Assembly (NCBI GenBank): GCA_005881885.1 | Contig: VBDX01000127.1 | Location: 1-64,000, forward strand | From: Chloroflexota bacterium | GTDB taxonomy: Bacteria > Chloroflexota > Limnocylindria > P2-11E | Direction: 5' to 3' | Length of the DNA: 64,000 nt | Part shown: in pieces, positions 29,253-39,812 of the stretch | Position numbering within the stretch: position 1 is the stretch's first letter | Layout: each line of letters begins with the position of its first letter | Notes under the pieces: model-generated | Told to the model about the DNA's origin: nothing | What the model saw: the letters and a program-made list of their open reading frames with translations, nothing else | Databases searched by the model: none | Program-made: the position numbers and the translations under genes

Positions 29253-29762
29253 GTGACGGTCCTCTCCCGTGAAGAGCTTCGCGCGGCCCTCGCGAGCACG
29301 CCGGCGCTCGTCGAGGACGTCGACGTTGGGCTGCAGCTCCAGCCCAACGGCGTCGATCTGCGGGTCGAACGCGTCCAGCGCCTCACATCGCCGGGACTCC
29401 TGGGGGCCGCCGATACCGTGCGCGAGCCCGCGGCGCGCGAGGACGTGCAGACCGATAAGGACGGTTGGTGGGATCTTCACCGGGGCGCGTACGTGATCAC
29501 GTACCGCGAGAAGGTGAACCTGCCGAGCGATCTCATGGCGCTGTCGCGGCCACGCTCGAGCTTGCTTCGGTCGGGTGTGGCTATCCACGGCGCGGTGTGG
29601 GATGCCGGATATTCGGGCCGGGGCGAGGGTTTGCTCTCCGTGCTCAATTCGCGCGGCTATCGCTTGCAGCGCGGCGCGCGGGTCGCGCAGCTCGTCTTCT
29701 TCAGGCTTTCAGCACCGACCGGCGAGGGATACAAAGGCAGGTATCACGGCGAGAACGCGTGA
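29253..29762 (+). CDS. dUTPase / dCTP deaminase family protein
   Basis: LPSDLMALSRPRSSLLRSGVAIHGAVWDAGYSGRGEGLLSVLN..GARVAQLVFFRL. Confidence 0.82.
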   Translation: MTVLSREELRAALASTPALVEDVDVGLQLQPNGVDLRVERVQRLTSPGLLGAADTVREPAAREDVQTDKDGWWDLHRGAYVITYREKVNLPSDLMALSRPRSSLLRSGVAIHGAVWDAGYSGRGEGLLSVLNSRGYRLQRGARVAQLVFFRLSAPTGEGYKGRYHGENA

Positions 29763-30562
29763 TGCCCGCTGACCTGCACGTCGCACCCACAGTCCTCGCG
29801 CCGCCATCGGGCGCGCGCGTCGAGCGCGATGTGGTGTACCGGACCGAGGGCGCGCGCGTGTTGCAGCTCGACGTGTACCGGCCGCCGGGCGATGACCGGC
29901 CGCGCCCGGTGGTGTTCCTCGTCAACGGCGACGCGCCCGAGGACGTCATCGCGACGGCGAAGGATTGGGCCGTCTTCCGCTCGTACGGCGAGCATCTGGC
30001 GGCGCTCGGGCTCATCGGCGTCCCGTTCAACCATCGCTCGGGTGTCGACGGGCAGCACACGGCCGAGATCGCGGCGGAGGTCCACGCGGCGATAGGTTTC
30101 GTGCGCGGCGGAGCAGCGGCCTTCGGCGTTGACCCGATGCGCGTGGGGCTATGGGTCTTCTCCGCCGGGGCCCCATTCGGGCTAGCTCCGCTGCTGCAGC
30201 TCCGTCCGGACTGGCTTCGCTGTGCGGCGGGGTTCTACACGATCTGGGACCTCGCGCCCTACCGGGAACAGATTCGTCCGCCGGTCGACGAAGCCATCCG
30301 GCGCTGGTCGGCCGTCACAGCGCTCGATTCGGATACGCCCGACCTGCCACCCTTGCTTCTCGCCCGTGCCGGGCGCGACGGTGCCGGCATCCTCGAAGGC
30401 ACGGACACGTTCATCCGTCGAGCCCGGCAGCGCGGCATCGATCTCACCGTTCTCGACCATCCGACCGGCCAGCATGGGTTCGACATCCGCGACAACGACG
30501 AGCGATCGCGCGAGATCATCCAGATGACCCTCGACTTCTTCGTACGAAACCTGAGTGAATAG
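29762..30562 (+). CDS. Alpha/beta hydrolase
   Basis: VLQLDVYRPPGDDRPRPVVFLVNG..VDPMRVGLWVFSAGAPFG..HPTGQHGFDIRDND; TGATG coupling with dUTPase-like gene. Confidence 0.82.
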   Translation: MPADLHVAPTVLAPPSGARVERDVVYRTEGARVLQLDVYRPPGDDRPRPVVFLVNGDAPEDVIATAKDWAVFRSYGEHLAALGLIGVPFNHRSGVDGQHTAEIAAEVHAAIGFVRGGAAAFGVDPMRVGLWVFSAGAPFGLAPLLQLRPDWLRCAAGFYTIWDLAPYREQIRPPVDEAIRRWSAVTALDSDTPDLPPLLLARAGRDGAGILEGTDTFIRRARQRGIDLTVLDHPTGQHGFDIRDNDERSREIIQMTLDFFVRNLSE

Positions 30563-30598
30563 GCCTGCGCTTTCCCGGGTTATCTAGCCTGTAGCACG

Positions 30599-30823
30599 GT
30601 GGCAGGACCGACGATTCGCACCGAGGCGAACGGGCCGTACGTCGTCACCGGCCCGCTCACCATCCTCGACGTCGACGGGCACGAACACTTCGTCCCGGAG
30701 GGTCACACCGTCAAACTCTGCCGCTGCGGCCACTCGGCAAAGAAGCCGTTCTGCGATTCGACGCATCGGCGCGTCGACTTCGTGTCGCGTCCGTCGTTCG
30801 AGCCAGAGCCCACCGAGCGGTGA
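30599..30823 (+). CDS. CDGSH iron-sulfur domain protein
   Basis: VKLCRCGHSAKKPFCDSTHRRVDF. Confidence 0.92.
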   Translation: MAGPTIRTEANGPYVVTGPLTILDVDGHEHFVPEGHTVKLCRCGHSAKKPFCDSTHRRVDFVSRPSFEPEPTER

Positions 30824-31968
30824 ACGCGCGCGGCCTGGTCTGGTCAGCCGGTGTCGTCGTCGCGGTCCTCGCGCTGCTCGCGGCGCTGGTGGTGGCGAGC
30901 GCGCTCCCCGCCGGATACGACTTCCGCGCCTACTGGCTCGCGGGCCGGCATCTCTTGACCGGCGCGCCGCTCTATCCCGGCCCCGACACGATCCTCGGAC
31001 TGCCCGACGAATTTCGGTACCTGCCGGCCGTCGCGATCCTCTTCGTGCCGCTCGCGCTCCTGCCCTACGAGGCCGTCCTCCCGCTCTGGACCGCGCTGCA
31101 AGTGGCGATCGCCGCGGCGGTCGGCATCGCCCTCATTCGCCCACTCCCTCCCTCCTGGCGGCCCTGGGCTGCGGCCGGCTACGTCTTCTTCCTGGCCCTC
31201 GTCCTCGAAGTGACCCTCGGGAACGTGAACCTCATCTCGCTCGCCCTCGCTCTCGCCGCCTGGCGTCTGCGGGCGCGGGCCCTCCCGGCGGGCGTCCTCC
31301 TCGCGGCCGCCGTCGGGCTCAAGTTCCTGCCCTTCAACCTCCTCCTTTTTTATGTGGCGGCGGGACGGTGGCGGCCGGTCGCGGCCGGGGCGGCGATCGG
31401 CACGGCCGCCCTGGTCACGAGCGCGCTCGCGCTGCCCGACCGCACCGCCGAATACGTTCGCTTCGCGCCGCGGATCCTCGAGCAGGACTGGGTCTACGCC
31501 CACATCGCACGGCCGGGTCCTCCGGCGCTCGCGACGATCTTCTGGTCGGAATGGTTTCCTCTCGTGCTCGCGGTCGCTTCGGTCCTCGTCGCCCTTCTCG
31601 CGGGGATCGCCGCGCGCCGCGATCGCGCGAATGAAGACACATGGCACGGACTGACGCTCGCGACCGCCGGCTACCTCGCGCCCTTCGGCTATTTCTGGAC
31701 CACGTTCCTCATCCTCTCGCTACCGCTCGCCGCCGACACGCTGCGCCGCGCCGCCGCACGCGGGTCACGCGAGCGCGCCGCGATCGTCGGCGCGGTCGTT
31801 CTCTCGTGGCTCTTGATGGAACCGCAGCAGGTCGGCACCCTCGTGCCAATCGCCATGCATTTTCTGGGTGTCCTGCTCCTCTGCGCTCTGGCGCTCGCCA
31901 CGCTCGCGCGACAAACGGCGGCCACACGGCTCACGCTACCCAGTACCAGAGCGCGTACATCGCAGTGA
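30820..31968 (+). CDS. Polytopic membrane glycosyltransferase (GT87/DUF2029-like)
   Basis: GTGA overlap with CDGSH gene; YDFRAYWLAGRHLLTGAPLYPGPDT..; EVTLGNVNLISLALALAAWRLRARALPAGVLLAAAVGLKFLPF. Confidence 0.82.
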   Translation: MNARGLVWSAGVVVAVLALLAALVVASALPAGYDFRAYWLAGRHLLTGAPLYPGPDTILGLPDEFRYLPAVAILFVPLALLPYEAVLPLWTALQVAIAAAVGIALIRPLPPSWRPWAAAGYVFFLALVLEVTLGNVNLISLALALAAWRLRARALPAGVLLAAAVGLKFLPFNLLLFYVAAGRWRPVAAGAAIGTAALVTSALALPDRTAEYVRFAPRILEQDWVYAHIARPGPPALATIFWSEWFPLVLAVASVLVALLAGIAARRDRANEDTWHGLTLATAGYLAPFGYFWTTFLILSLPLAADTLRRAAARGSRERAAIVGAVVLSWLLMEPQQVGTLVPIAMHFLGVLLLCALALATLARQTAATRLTLPSTRARTSQ

Positions 31969-33013
31969 AGATGACTCCGATCGTCGTACCGAGCGCGACG
32001 TACGTTCGACCGACCCAGGGATGAGCGACCAGCGCGAGGACCACGAAAGCCGGGAAGATCGTCAGGTAGTAGCGCGGCGCTGACGTGAGCGATCCGGTGG
32101 CGATCGAGATGAGGAAGACGACCGTGGCATACGCGGCGAGGCTGGGCCGAAGGATCCGCCACGCGACAATGACGAGCGCCCCGATGAGCACGGTGAAAGC
32201 GAGGACGAAGTACGGGAACCCGTACACGCTCGGGTCGAACAGGTCGGCGAAGGCCTGTAAGGGCACGGCCGGACGAGTCCCCCAGTTGGCCTCCGCGGTG
32301 AAGAGCGCCTTCTGGTCGCCTGTCATACGCCAGAGGACCGCGAGCCAAGCGATGAAGGCCGCGGGCGCCCAGGTCGCCGTCGCGAGCGCGCCACGGGCAC
32401 CGGTGCGACGGAACGCCTCGATCGCTATTGGCAGCGCGACCGCCGCGCCGACGAACGCTCGCGTGAGCGCGGCCAGCACCCCAAGGGCTCCCGCGAGAAG
32501 CCACTCACCGCGTCGCGCGTGGTACACCGCGCCGATCGAGAGCGCGAGGAGCAGCGACTCCGGGTACACGACGCTGAAGAACATGCTCGTGGGAAAGACC
32601 AGCAGGTAGAGCGCGGCGCGAGATCCGGTCGCGCTGTCGTGATCGATCTCGACCAAACGCACCAGATACACGAGCGCGGCGAGCAGCGCGGCGTTCGAGA
32701 TGACCACACCGGCGGCCAAATACGCATCGTCACTTCCGCCGAGCACGACGCCGAGCGCGTGCATGAGCGCGGGATAGAGCGGAAGGTAGGCGTGGTTGCC
32801 CGTCACCACCGCGCCATATCCATCGCGCGCGATGGAAAGATATGCACCGGCATCCCAGCGCGTGGCCGCGTCGAGCAGCGGATTGGCGGACGGGTGGCAC
32901 ACGTCCGGGCAGCTCGTCGGAGTCGGAAAGAGCTCGATCGCGGCTAGTGCGACAGCGGCGGTGAGGGCCCGCGTAAGGAGGAACGGGACGAGTACGCGGC
33001 GGGCCGCCGACAC
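31931..33013 (-). CDS. Polytopic membrane mannosyltransferase (PIG-V-like)
   Basis: ATRWDAGAYLSIARDGYG..HAYLPLYPALMHALG; multi-TM; 38-bp convergent overlap with the GT87-like gene. Confidence 0.78.
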   Translation of the reverse strand: MSAARRVLVPFLLTRALTAAVALAAIELFPTPTSCPDVCHPSANPLLDAATRWDAGAYLSIARDGYGAVVTGNHAYLPLYPALMHALGVVLGGSDDAYLAAGVVISNAALLAALVYLVRLVEIDHDSATGSRAALYLLVFPTSMFFSVVYPESLLLALSIGAVYHARRGEWLLAGALGVLAALTRAFVGAAVALPIAIEAFRRTGARGALATATWAPAAFIAWLAVLWRMTGDQKALFTAEANWGTRPAVPLQAFADLFDPSVYGFPYFVLAFTVLIGALVIVAWRILRPSLAAYATVVFLISIATGSLTSAPRYYLTIFPAFVVLALVAHPWVGRTYVALGTTIGVIFTAMYALWYWVA

Positions 33014-33023
33014 CGCGGCAATC

Positions 33024-34673
33024 CTAGGTGCTTGGTAGGTCGATCCCGCTCCGATGCGCGAAGTCGATCGCGTCCGGATACCCCGCGTCGGCATGGCGCA
33101 TCACGCCGGTGCCCGGGTCTGTGGTGAGCACTCGGCGCAGCTTCTCGCGGCTGAGCGGCGTCCCGTCGGCGACGGCGACCATGCCCGCGTGTATGGAGTT
33201 GCCGATGCCGACGCCGCCGCCATGATGCACCGAGACCCACGTGGCGCCGGCCGACGTGTTCACGAGCGCGTTGAGGATCGGCCAGTCCGCGATCGCGTCG
33301 CTTCCATCACGCATCGCCTCGGTCTCGCGGAACGGTGACGCGACGGAGCCCGAATCGAGGTGGTCGCGTCCGATCACGATCGGCGCGCCGAGCTCGCCGC
33401 GCGCGACGAGATCGTCGATGCGCTCACCGAACTCGGCGCGCTCGCCGTAGCCCAGCCAGCACACACGTGCCGGAAGACCTTGGAATGGGACACGCTCGCC
33501 GGCGAGCCGGATCCAGCGTCCGAGAGTGTGATCCTCGGGGAAGAGCTCGAGTACAAGCTGGTCCGTGCGCCGGATGTCCGCTGCGTTCCCGGACAGCGCC
33601 ACCCAGCGAAAAGGACCGCGTCCTTCCGAGAAGAGCGGTCGGATGTACTCCGCGACGAAGCCTGGATAGCTGAAGGCCTTCGCGAAGCCCGCCGCTCGCG
33701 CCTCTCCGCGCAGATTGTTCCCGTAATCGAACGCGACCGCGCCTCGCTCCGCAAGCGCGACGATCGCTTCGCAGTGCCGCGCGATGGACGCCCGCGACCG
33801 GCGGACGTACTCGTCGGGGTCCTCTCGCCGCACCCGCCCCGGATCCGCCACGCCGGCCGGGACGTATCCGTTGAGCGGGTCGTGCGCGCTCGTCTGATCG
33901 GTGACCACGTCGACCGCGACGCCGCGGCGAACGAGCTCGGGTAGCACGTCTGCCGCGTTCGCGACGACGCCGATGGACCGCGCAGTCGCGTCTTTGCGGT
34001 GACGCACGATGCGCGTGAGCGCGTCATCGAGCGAAGGCGCGATCTCGTCCAGGAAGCCCTGAGCCTTCCGCCGCTCGGCGTGCGCCGGATCTACCTCGAC
34101 GATGAGCGCGATGCCTTCGTTCATCGTGATGGCAAGCGGCTGCGCGCCGCCCATCCCGCCAAGGCCGGCGCTCACCACCAGGCGACCGGCGAGCGACCCA
34201 GAAAAATGCCGCTTCGCGACCGCGGCGAAGGTCTCGTACGTGCCCTGCAATATCCCCTGGGTCCCGATGTAGATCCAGGAGCCCGCGGTCATCTGGCCGT
34301 ACATCGTGAGGCCAAGAGCCTCGAGCCTTCGGAACTCGTCCCAGGTCGCCCAGCGCGGGACGATCAGTGCGTTGGCGATGAGCACGCGCGGTGCCCACTC
34401 GTGCGTGCGAAAGACCCCGACCGGCTTTCCCGACTGCACGAGGAGGGTCTCGTCGTTTTTCAGCCGCTTCAGGGTCGCCAAGATGCGATCGAACGCGGCC
34501 CACGAGCGCGCGGCACGACCGGTTCCGCCGTAGACGATGAGCTCTTCGGGGCGCTCCGCTACCTCAGGATCGAGGTTGTTCTGGATCATCCGGAACGCCG
34601 CTTCCTGGGGCCAGCCGCGGCACTGCAGTGTGCTGCCGCGAGGTGCCTGGACGACCCGAGTAGCGAGGCTCAC
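33024..34673 (-). CDS. hutU: Urocanate hydratase
   Basis: [84 protein letters not shown]. Confidence 0.95.
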   Translation of the reverse strand: MSLATRVVQAPRGSTLQCRGWPQEAAFRMIQNNLDPEVAERPEELIVYGGTGRAARSWAAFDRILATLKRLKNDETLLVQSGKPVGVFRTHEWAPRVLIANALIVPRWATWDEFRRLEALGLTMYGQMTAGSWIYIGTQGILQGTYETFAAVAKRHFSGSLAGRLVVSAGLGGMGGAQPLAITMNEGIALIVEVDPAHAERRKAQGFLDEIAPSLDDALTRIVRHRKDATARSIGVVANAADVLPELVRRGVAVDVVTDQTSAHDPLNGYVPAGVADPGRVRREDPDEYVRRSRASIARHCEAIVALAERGAVAFDYGNNLRGEARAAGFAKAFSYPGFVAEYIRPLFSEGRGPFRWVALSGNAADIRRTDQLVLELFPEDHTLGRWIRLAGERVPFQGLPARVCWLGYGERAEFGERIDDLVARGELGAPIVIGRDHLDSGSVASPFRETEAMRDGSDAIADWPILNALVNTSAGATWVSVHHGGGVGIGNSIHAGMVAVADGTPLSREKLRRVLTTDPGTGVMRHADAGYPDAIDFAHRSGIDLPST

Positions 34674-34708
34674 CGCTCAATTGTCGCTCGTCCGTAGACT
34701 CCGAGCGC

Positions 34709-35404
34709 ATCGAACTCTCGATCGTCATCCCGGCGCATAACGAGGAGTCCACGGTGGCCGGAGTCGTCGCCGGTCACCGCGATACCGCGCGGGCACTTGC
34801 ATCGAGCTTCGAGATCATCGTCTGTGACGACGGCAGCACGGACGCGACGTGGGCAGCGCTCGAGGCCTCCCGTGCGGCGACGTCCGAGCTACGGCTCATG
34901 CGGAACCCATCGCGTTCCGGGATCCCATTCAGCATGAAGCGGCTCTACGCCGATGCGCGCGGCGAGTGGATCTATTTCGCACCCGCCGACGGCCAGGTGC
35001 CCGCGGCCGCGCTCGAACGCATGTGGTCGATCCGCGATGGAGCGGCGTTAGTGGTCGGCCGGCGGATCCCGCGGCGCGATCCGGCGAGCCGAGTGCTGAT
35101 CGCGCAGGTCTACTCGGCGATGCTTCGCTGGCTCTTCCGACTCCCGGTCCGCGACATCGACAGCGTGAAGCTCTACCGTGCAGATGAGCTGCGGGCGGTG
35201 CCGCCGCGAAGCGAGTCGAACTTTTTCGAGGCCGAGATCCTGATCGGCCTTTGCTCGCGCGGACGGGTCGTGCGCGAGATCGACATCCCCCACAGGCCAC
35301 GGATCGCGGGAGCCGCGAAGGGAGTTACCCCGGCCGATTCCGTGCGCGCACTGCGCGACGTCGCCGCGTTCACGATCGGCTGGTTGTTCCGTCGCAGTCG
35401 CTGA
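34709..35404 (+). CDS. Family 2 glycosyltransferase, apparent ATC start
   Basis: Frame upstream of ORF 34754 reads (I)ELSIVIPAHNEESTVAGV..FEIIVCDDGSTDATW; no ATG/GTG/TTG before the conserved N-terminal strand. Confidence 0.85.
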   Translation: MELSIVIPAHNEESTVAGVVAGHRDTARALASSFEIIVCDDGSTDATWAALEASRAATSELRLMRNPSRSGIPFSMKRLYADARGEWIYFAPADGQVPAAALERMWSIRDGAALVVGRRIPRRDPASRVLIAQVYSAMLRWLFRLPVRDIDSVKLYRADELRAVPPRSESNFFEAEILIGLCSRGRVVREIDIPHRPRIAGAAKGVTPADSVRALRDVAAFTIGWLFRRSR

Positions 35405-35564
35405 GCACCGCGCTCGTCGAGCACGCACAAGAAGCCCGCGCCCACCAACCGGGACCGTTCGGCCCCACCGTGCGGACGAGAGCCGGTTGGACGTTTCTGG
35501 AGAGGACCCCGGCGGTACTAGGACTCTGGTCGCGCGCGGTCTCGGGCCCTAGCGTTACCCGCCA

Positions 35565-36917
35565 ATGCGTATAGCGATCCTGCTCGCCCTCGCGGCGATC
35601 GTCGCCTACTCGTCGAATCTGGTGCTGACCGTCGAAGCCAACGCGACACCGAATGTGCTTACGGCCGCCTCGTGGATCGCGCAAGGCAACGCGGACCTCG
35701 ATGAGTACGTCGGGCGCGCCCCGTTCACCGAGCAGATCGTCGACGGTCACGTCTATCCGGCCAATCCTCCGGGGACTGCGTTGCTTCTGGTCACGCCCGT
35801 CGCCGTCGCGATGGCTGCAGGTATCGACGTCGCGTCGTGGGAGTTCCTCGGTGTCTTCGGCAAGATCGCGGGCATCCTCGCCGCCAGCGTGTCGGTGGCC
35901 TTCGTGTATCTCGCGTGCGCAAGGCTCACACGCCCGATGCCCGCCCTCATCGCGGCGGTCGGCTATGCCTTCGGCACCACGGTGTGGACCGTCTCAGCGC
36001 AACAGATCTGGATGCACGGGCCCGCGCAGCTCTTCATGGCCCTCGGGCTCTTCCTGCTCGTCCGCGGCCGCGGGAGCCCTCGCGCCGGGCTCGCACTCGG
36101 TTTGGCCGCGGCCATTCGCCCGGTCGATGCCCTTGCCGCCGCGGCCGGCTTCCTCATCGCGCGAAGGCGGCGCTTCGCTGCGCGCTACCTTGCCTGGGGC
36201 CTTCCGGCGGTTGCGTTCCTCGCGACGTACTACCTCATCACTTTTCGCGGACCCCGCGATAGCTACGGCGGGGTCCCCTGGTTCTTCCCACCGCCAGGCT
36301 GGCTTGGCCTATTGATCAGCCCCTCGCGGGGACTCTTCGTCTACTCGCCGTTCCTGCTCTTCGCCGTGGCCGGCTTCGTGATCGCCTGGCGACGCCGGTC
36401 CGATGATGCGAGCCTGTTCGTCCGCGATGCGTCGCTCGCCGCGCTCGGGATCTATCTCGTGTATTCGTTCTTTGGAGTGTGGATGGGCGGTTGGGCGTAC
36501 GGCACGCGCTACGTCTCCGACGCGCAGCCGCTTCTCGCGCTCGGCTTGGCGTATGCGATAGAGCGTGGACTCTTGACGCACCTCGTCGCTCGGGTCGGCT
36601 TCGCCATCACGCTCTTGTGGTCGGTCTTCCTCGAGTACGCGGGGGCCGGCTGGTACTTTTTCTTTTGGAACGGCTACCACTGGGACGTCACTCCGAACAT
36701 CGACGAGACGGGTTATCGCGCCTGGGACATCACCGACACGCAGTGGGGGTTCGTCCTGAGACACATGGTCGCCGATCCTGGCACCACGCTCGTCCCGACC
36801 CTGATCGGGGCAGCGGTCGCCGGACTCATCGTGTGGCGCGGGTTCGCGAGCGCGCGCAGGCAGCAGCAAGTGATTGCGGTTTCGGCGACGCACCAACTCG
36901 GAGCGTCACCATCGTAA
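35565..36917 (+). CDS. Polytopic membrane glycosyltransferase-like protein (ArnT/GT39-like)
   Basis: Multi-TM; NPPGTALLLVTPVAVAM..; PSRGLFVYSPFLLFAVAGFVIAWRRR. Confidence 0.7.
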   Translation: MRIAILLALAAIVAYSSNLVLTVEANATPNVLTAASWIAQGNADLDEYVGRAPFTEQIVDGHVYPANPPGTALLLVTPVAVAMAAGIDVASWEFLGVFGKIAGILAASVSVAFVYLACARLTRPMPALIAAVGYAFGTTVWTVSAQQIWMHGPAQLFMALGLFLLVRGRGSPRAGLALGLAAAIRPVDALAAAAGFLIARRRRFAARYLAWGLPAVAFLATYYLITFRGPRDSYGGVPWFFPPPGWLGLLISPSRGLFVYSPFLLFAVAGFVIAWRRRSDDASLFVRDASLAALGIYLVYSFFGVWMGGWAYGTRYVSDAQPLLALGLAYAIERGLLTHLVARVGFAITLLWSVFLEYAGAGWYFFFWNGYHWDVTPNIDETGYRAWDITDTQWGFVLRHMVADPGTTLVPTLIGAAVAGLIVWRGFASARRQQQVIAVSATHQLGASPS

Positions 36918-36976
36918 GCATCGGTCGTCCTGCCCTGCCTCGACGAGGTCGAGACCGTGGCTACGGTCCGGTCAGG

Positions 36977-37933
36977 TCAGTCCGCCTTGCTGTGCAGGCG
37001 CGGGTCGAGCGCATCGCGGACCGCGTCCCCGAGCAGGTTCGCGGCTAGCACGACGGAGGTGACGGTGATCCCGGGGAAGACCGCGAGCCACCAGGCGATG
37101 CGCAGATAGCGCCGCGCCTCGGAGAGCATGAGGCCCCACTCCGCCGCCGGCGGCTGCGCGCCAAGGCCGAGGAACGACAGCGCCGCGATCGAAAAGATCG
37201 CCGTCGCCAGGCCGAAGGTGGCGATCGTGATCACCGGCCCGAGCACCTGCGGAACGATGTGCGCGAAGGCGATCCGCACCTCGCTCGCGCCGATGCTCCG
37301 GGCCGCTTCGACGAAGAGCTCGTGACGCGTCGCGAGCACGGACCCACGGACGATCCGCGCGAAGCGCGGGATGCCGCCGATGCCGACGGCGATCGCAACT
37401 TTCTCGAGGCCGGACCCGAGGATGGTCACGATGATGAGCGCGAGCAGGATTCCCGGGAACGCGAGCTCGACATCGACCAGGCGCATGAGCACGCTATCCA
37501 TCCATCCACCGCGCATGCCGGACATGAGTCCGATGAGCCCGCCCGAGATCGCGGCGATCGTCACGGCGGCGAATCCGACGGACAGCGACGCGCGACCGCC
37601 GTCGATGAGCCGGAGCAGCACGTCGCGTCCGAACTGATCGGTCCCGAGCGGATGTCCTGTCGAGCCAGGCGCGAGCAGCGAATCCTTGAGGCTCTGCCGG
37701 AACGGGTCGATCGAGATCGCCATCGGCAGGAGCAGGACGGTGGCGATGAGCGCGCCGAGGTAGACAAGCATCACCATCGCGGTGCGGTCGGACCGAAGGC
37801 GCCGCCACGCGCGCATGTAAGGGCCGGGGCTCGCAGGGAACAGCGGCATGGGTCGCTGCGATCCCTGCGCCGCGGCCACGATCGGGGCGCCGCCGAGGTT
37901 AGGCGGCGCGGATCCTGGGGTTGATGAAGCCAT
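36977..37933 (-). CDS. ABC transporter permease (DppC-like)
   Basis: GHPLGTDQFGRDVLLRLIDGGRASLSVGFAAV..EAARSIGASEVRIAFAHIVPQ. Confidence 0.92.
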   Translation of the reverse strand: MASSTPGSAPPNLGGAPIVAAAQGSQRPMPLFPASPGPYMRAWRRLRSDRTAMVMLVYLGALIATVLLLPMAISIDPFRQSLKDSLLAPGSTGHPLGTDQFGRDVLLRLIDGGRASLSVGFAAVTIAAISGGLIGLMSGMRGGWMDSVLMRLVDVELAFPGILLALIIVTILGSGLEKVAIAVGIGGIPRFARIVRGSVLATRHELFVEAARSIGASEVRIAFAHIVPQVLGPVITIATFGLATAIFSIAALSFLGLGAQPPAAEWGLMLSEARRYLRIAWWLAVFPGITVTSVVLAANLLGDAVRDALDPRLHSKAD

Positions 37934-38843
37934 ATGAGATGTCGACGAGCAGATTGGCGATCACGTAGCTCGTCGCCGTCAGCAGGATCACGCCCTGGAC
38001 GACCGGATAGTCCTTCGCGAGGATCGAGTCGATCGCGAGCTGCCCGATGCCCTGCCGCGCGAACACCGTCTCGACGATCACGCTCCCCGCAAGCAGGCGC
38101 CCGAGCTGCAGGCCGACGATCGTCACCACGGGGATGAGCGCGTTGCGCATCGCGTGGCCGAGCAGGACGGTGCGCGGCGGCAGGCCTTTCGCGTGAGCCG
38201 TGCGCACGTATTCGCGGCCGAGCACGTCGAGCAGCGACGCGCGCGTGAGCCGTGCGATGAGGCCGATGCCCTCGTAGCCGAGCACGAGCATCGGAAGGAT
38301 GAGGCGGTCGAGGCTCCCTGACCCGGTCGCGGGTACGAGGCCGAGCGTGACCGAGAACACGAGGATGAGGACGATCGCGAGGACGAAGCTCGGGATCGAG
38401 ACGCCGCCGAGCGAGACGAACATCACCAGACGGTCGATCGGCGAGTTCCGTTTGACCGCCGCCACGATCCCGAGGGCGACGCCGAGCAGCACCGAGATCA
38501 CGAGCGCCGACCCGGCGAGCTCGATCGTGCTCGGGAGCCGGTCGCCGATGACTTTGATGACCGGCTGATGCCGAATGAACGATTCCCCGAGATCGAGGTG
38601 CGTCGCATTCCAGAGCCAGCGGATGTACTGGAGCGGCAGCGGATCGCCCAGGCCGAGCTGCTGGCGCAGGCTCGCGACGAGCTGCTCCTGTGCGGCCCGG
38701 TCGCCGACCCCGAAGGATGCCGCGCCGATCATGGCGTCGATGGGGTCCCCGGGGACCAGATGCAGGATCGCGAAGACGAGCAGAGACGCGAGTAGGAGAA
38801 CTGGCACGGATTCGACTAGCCGCTGCGAGACGAACTTCGCCAC
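37899..38843 (-). CDS. ABC transporter permease (DppB-like)
   Basis: MAKFVSQRLVESVPVLLLASLLVFAILHLVPGDPIDAMIG. Confidence 0.92.
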   Translation of the reverse strand: MAKFVSQRLVESVPVLLLASLLVFAILHLVPGDPIDAMIGAASFGVGDRAAQEQLVASLRQQLGLGDPLPLQYIRWLWNATHLDLGESFIRHQPVIKVIGDRLPSTIELAGSALVISVLLGVALGIVAAVKRNSPIDRLVMFVSLGGVSIPSFVLAIVLILVFSVTLGLVPATGSGSLDRLILPMLVLGYEGIGLIARLTRASLLDVLGREYVRTAHAKGLPPRTVLLGHAMRNALIPVVTIVGLQLGRLLAGSVIVETVFARQGIGQLAIDSILAKDYPVVQGVILLTATSYVIANLLVDISYGFINPRIRAA

Positions 38844-38857
38844 CCAAGCCTCCCCTG

Positions 38858-39811
38858 CTAGCCGGAATCGTCCCTCACATCGAAGCCCTTGTCGCGCAGG
38901 AGCGTGACCGTGCTTTCCATCAGCGGCGCCACCTTCTCGAGTGGCGCGTCCATCCGCTTGATCTTGGAAAGCGGGCGGACGGCCCCGTGCACCGCGCCGG
39001 CGTTCACCGGCGTCTCGCCGAACAGGCGCGCGAGCAGGGTCTGGATCTCCGTCGAGAGGAGAAAGTCCACCAAAGCACGGGCCTCCGCGGGATGCTTCGC
39101 GTCCGCGAGCACGGCGACGGTGTGCGCCTCGACGTGCGTCCCCGTTTCATTCCCAGCCTGGTCGAGCCACGCCTCGCCGACGGGGTTCCCTTCCATATAG
39201 AAGACGTGGATGTTCGAGGAGTTCGCGATGGCGACGGCCTTCCGCTCCCGCGCGAGCGCTTCGCGCGTGCGCAGGTTCGAGCCGTAGATCCGCATTCCAT
39301 TCGCGAGCAGCGCGTCGATAAGCCGCGTCGCGTACGCGTCCCCTTTGACGACGCGCAGCGCCGCGAACTGCGCCACTGTCGTCATCTCGACGAGCGCGGC
39401 GCACGCGACTGCGTCCCGGAAGCGTGTATCGGTGAGATCCTCGAGGCGGACGGGCCACGTGGCGCTCTCCGGGAGGACCGCGCGATTGACCATCGCGGCC
39501 CGCGGCCACGCGGTGAAAGACAGCCACGCGAAATCCGGGGCGCGCAGCCACTCGGGGTAGGCCTTCGCCACAGGCGATGCGTACGGTTCGAAGATCCCCG
39601 AACCGCGCGAGAGCTCGACCGCGAGCTGACTGTTGGTCAGGAGGAGATCGGCCTGCGGATCGGCGCGCTCGGCCACGATCCGTTGCTCGACATCGTGGTG
39701 GTAGACCTTCTCCACAGTGGTCTTGATGCCGGTGAGCCGTTCGAAGAGCAGGTAAACCGGAGTGAGGTCAGGACGATTGCGTCCCGAATAGATGCGCAGC
39801 TCGCCGGCCAT
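38858..39811 (-). CDS. Fe(3+)/AfuA-type ABC substrate-binding protein without signal peptide
   Basis: MAGELRIYSGRNRPDLTPVYLLFERLTGIKTTVEKVYHHDVEQRIVAERADPQADLLLTNSQLAVELSRGSGIFEPYASP; N-terminus begins directly with the mature fold. Confidence 0.82.
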   Translation of the reverse strand: MAGELRIYSGRNRPDLTPVYLLFERLTGIKTTVEKVYHHDVEQRIVAERADPQADLLLTNSQLAVELSRGSGIFEPYASPVAKAYPEWLRAPDFAWLSFTAWPRAAMVNRAVLPESATWPVRLEDLTDTRFRDAVACAALVEMTTVAQFAALRVVKGDAYATRLIDALLANGMRIYGSNLRTREALARERKAVAIANSSNIHVFYMEGNPVGEAWLDQAGNETGTHVEAHTVAVLADAKHPAEARALVDFLLSTEIQTLLARLFGETPVNAGAVHGAVRPLSKIKRMDAPLEKVAPLMESTVTLLRDKGFDVRDDSG

Positions 39812-39812
39812 C

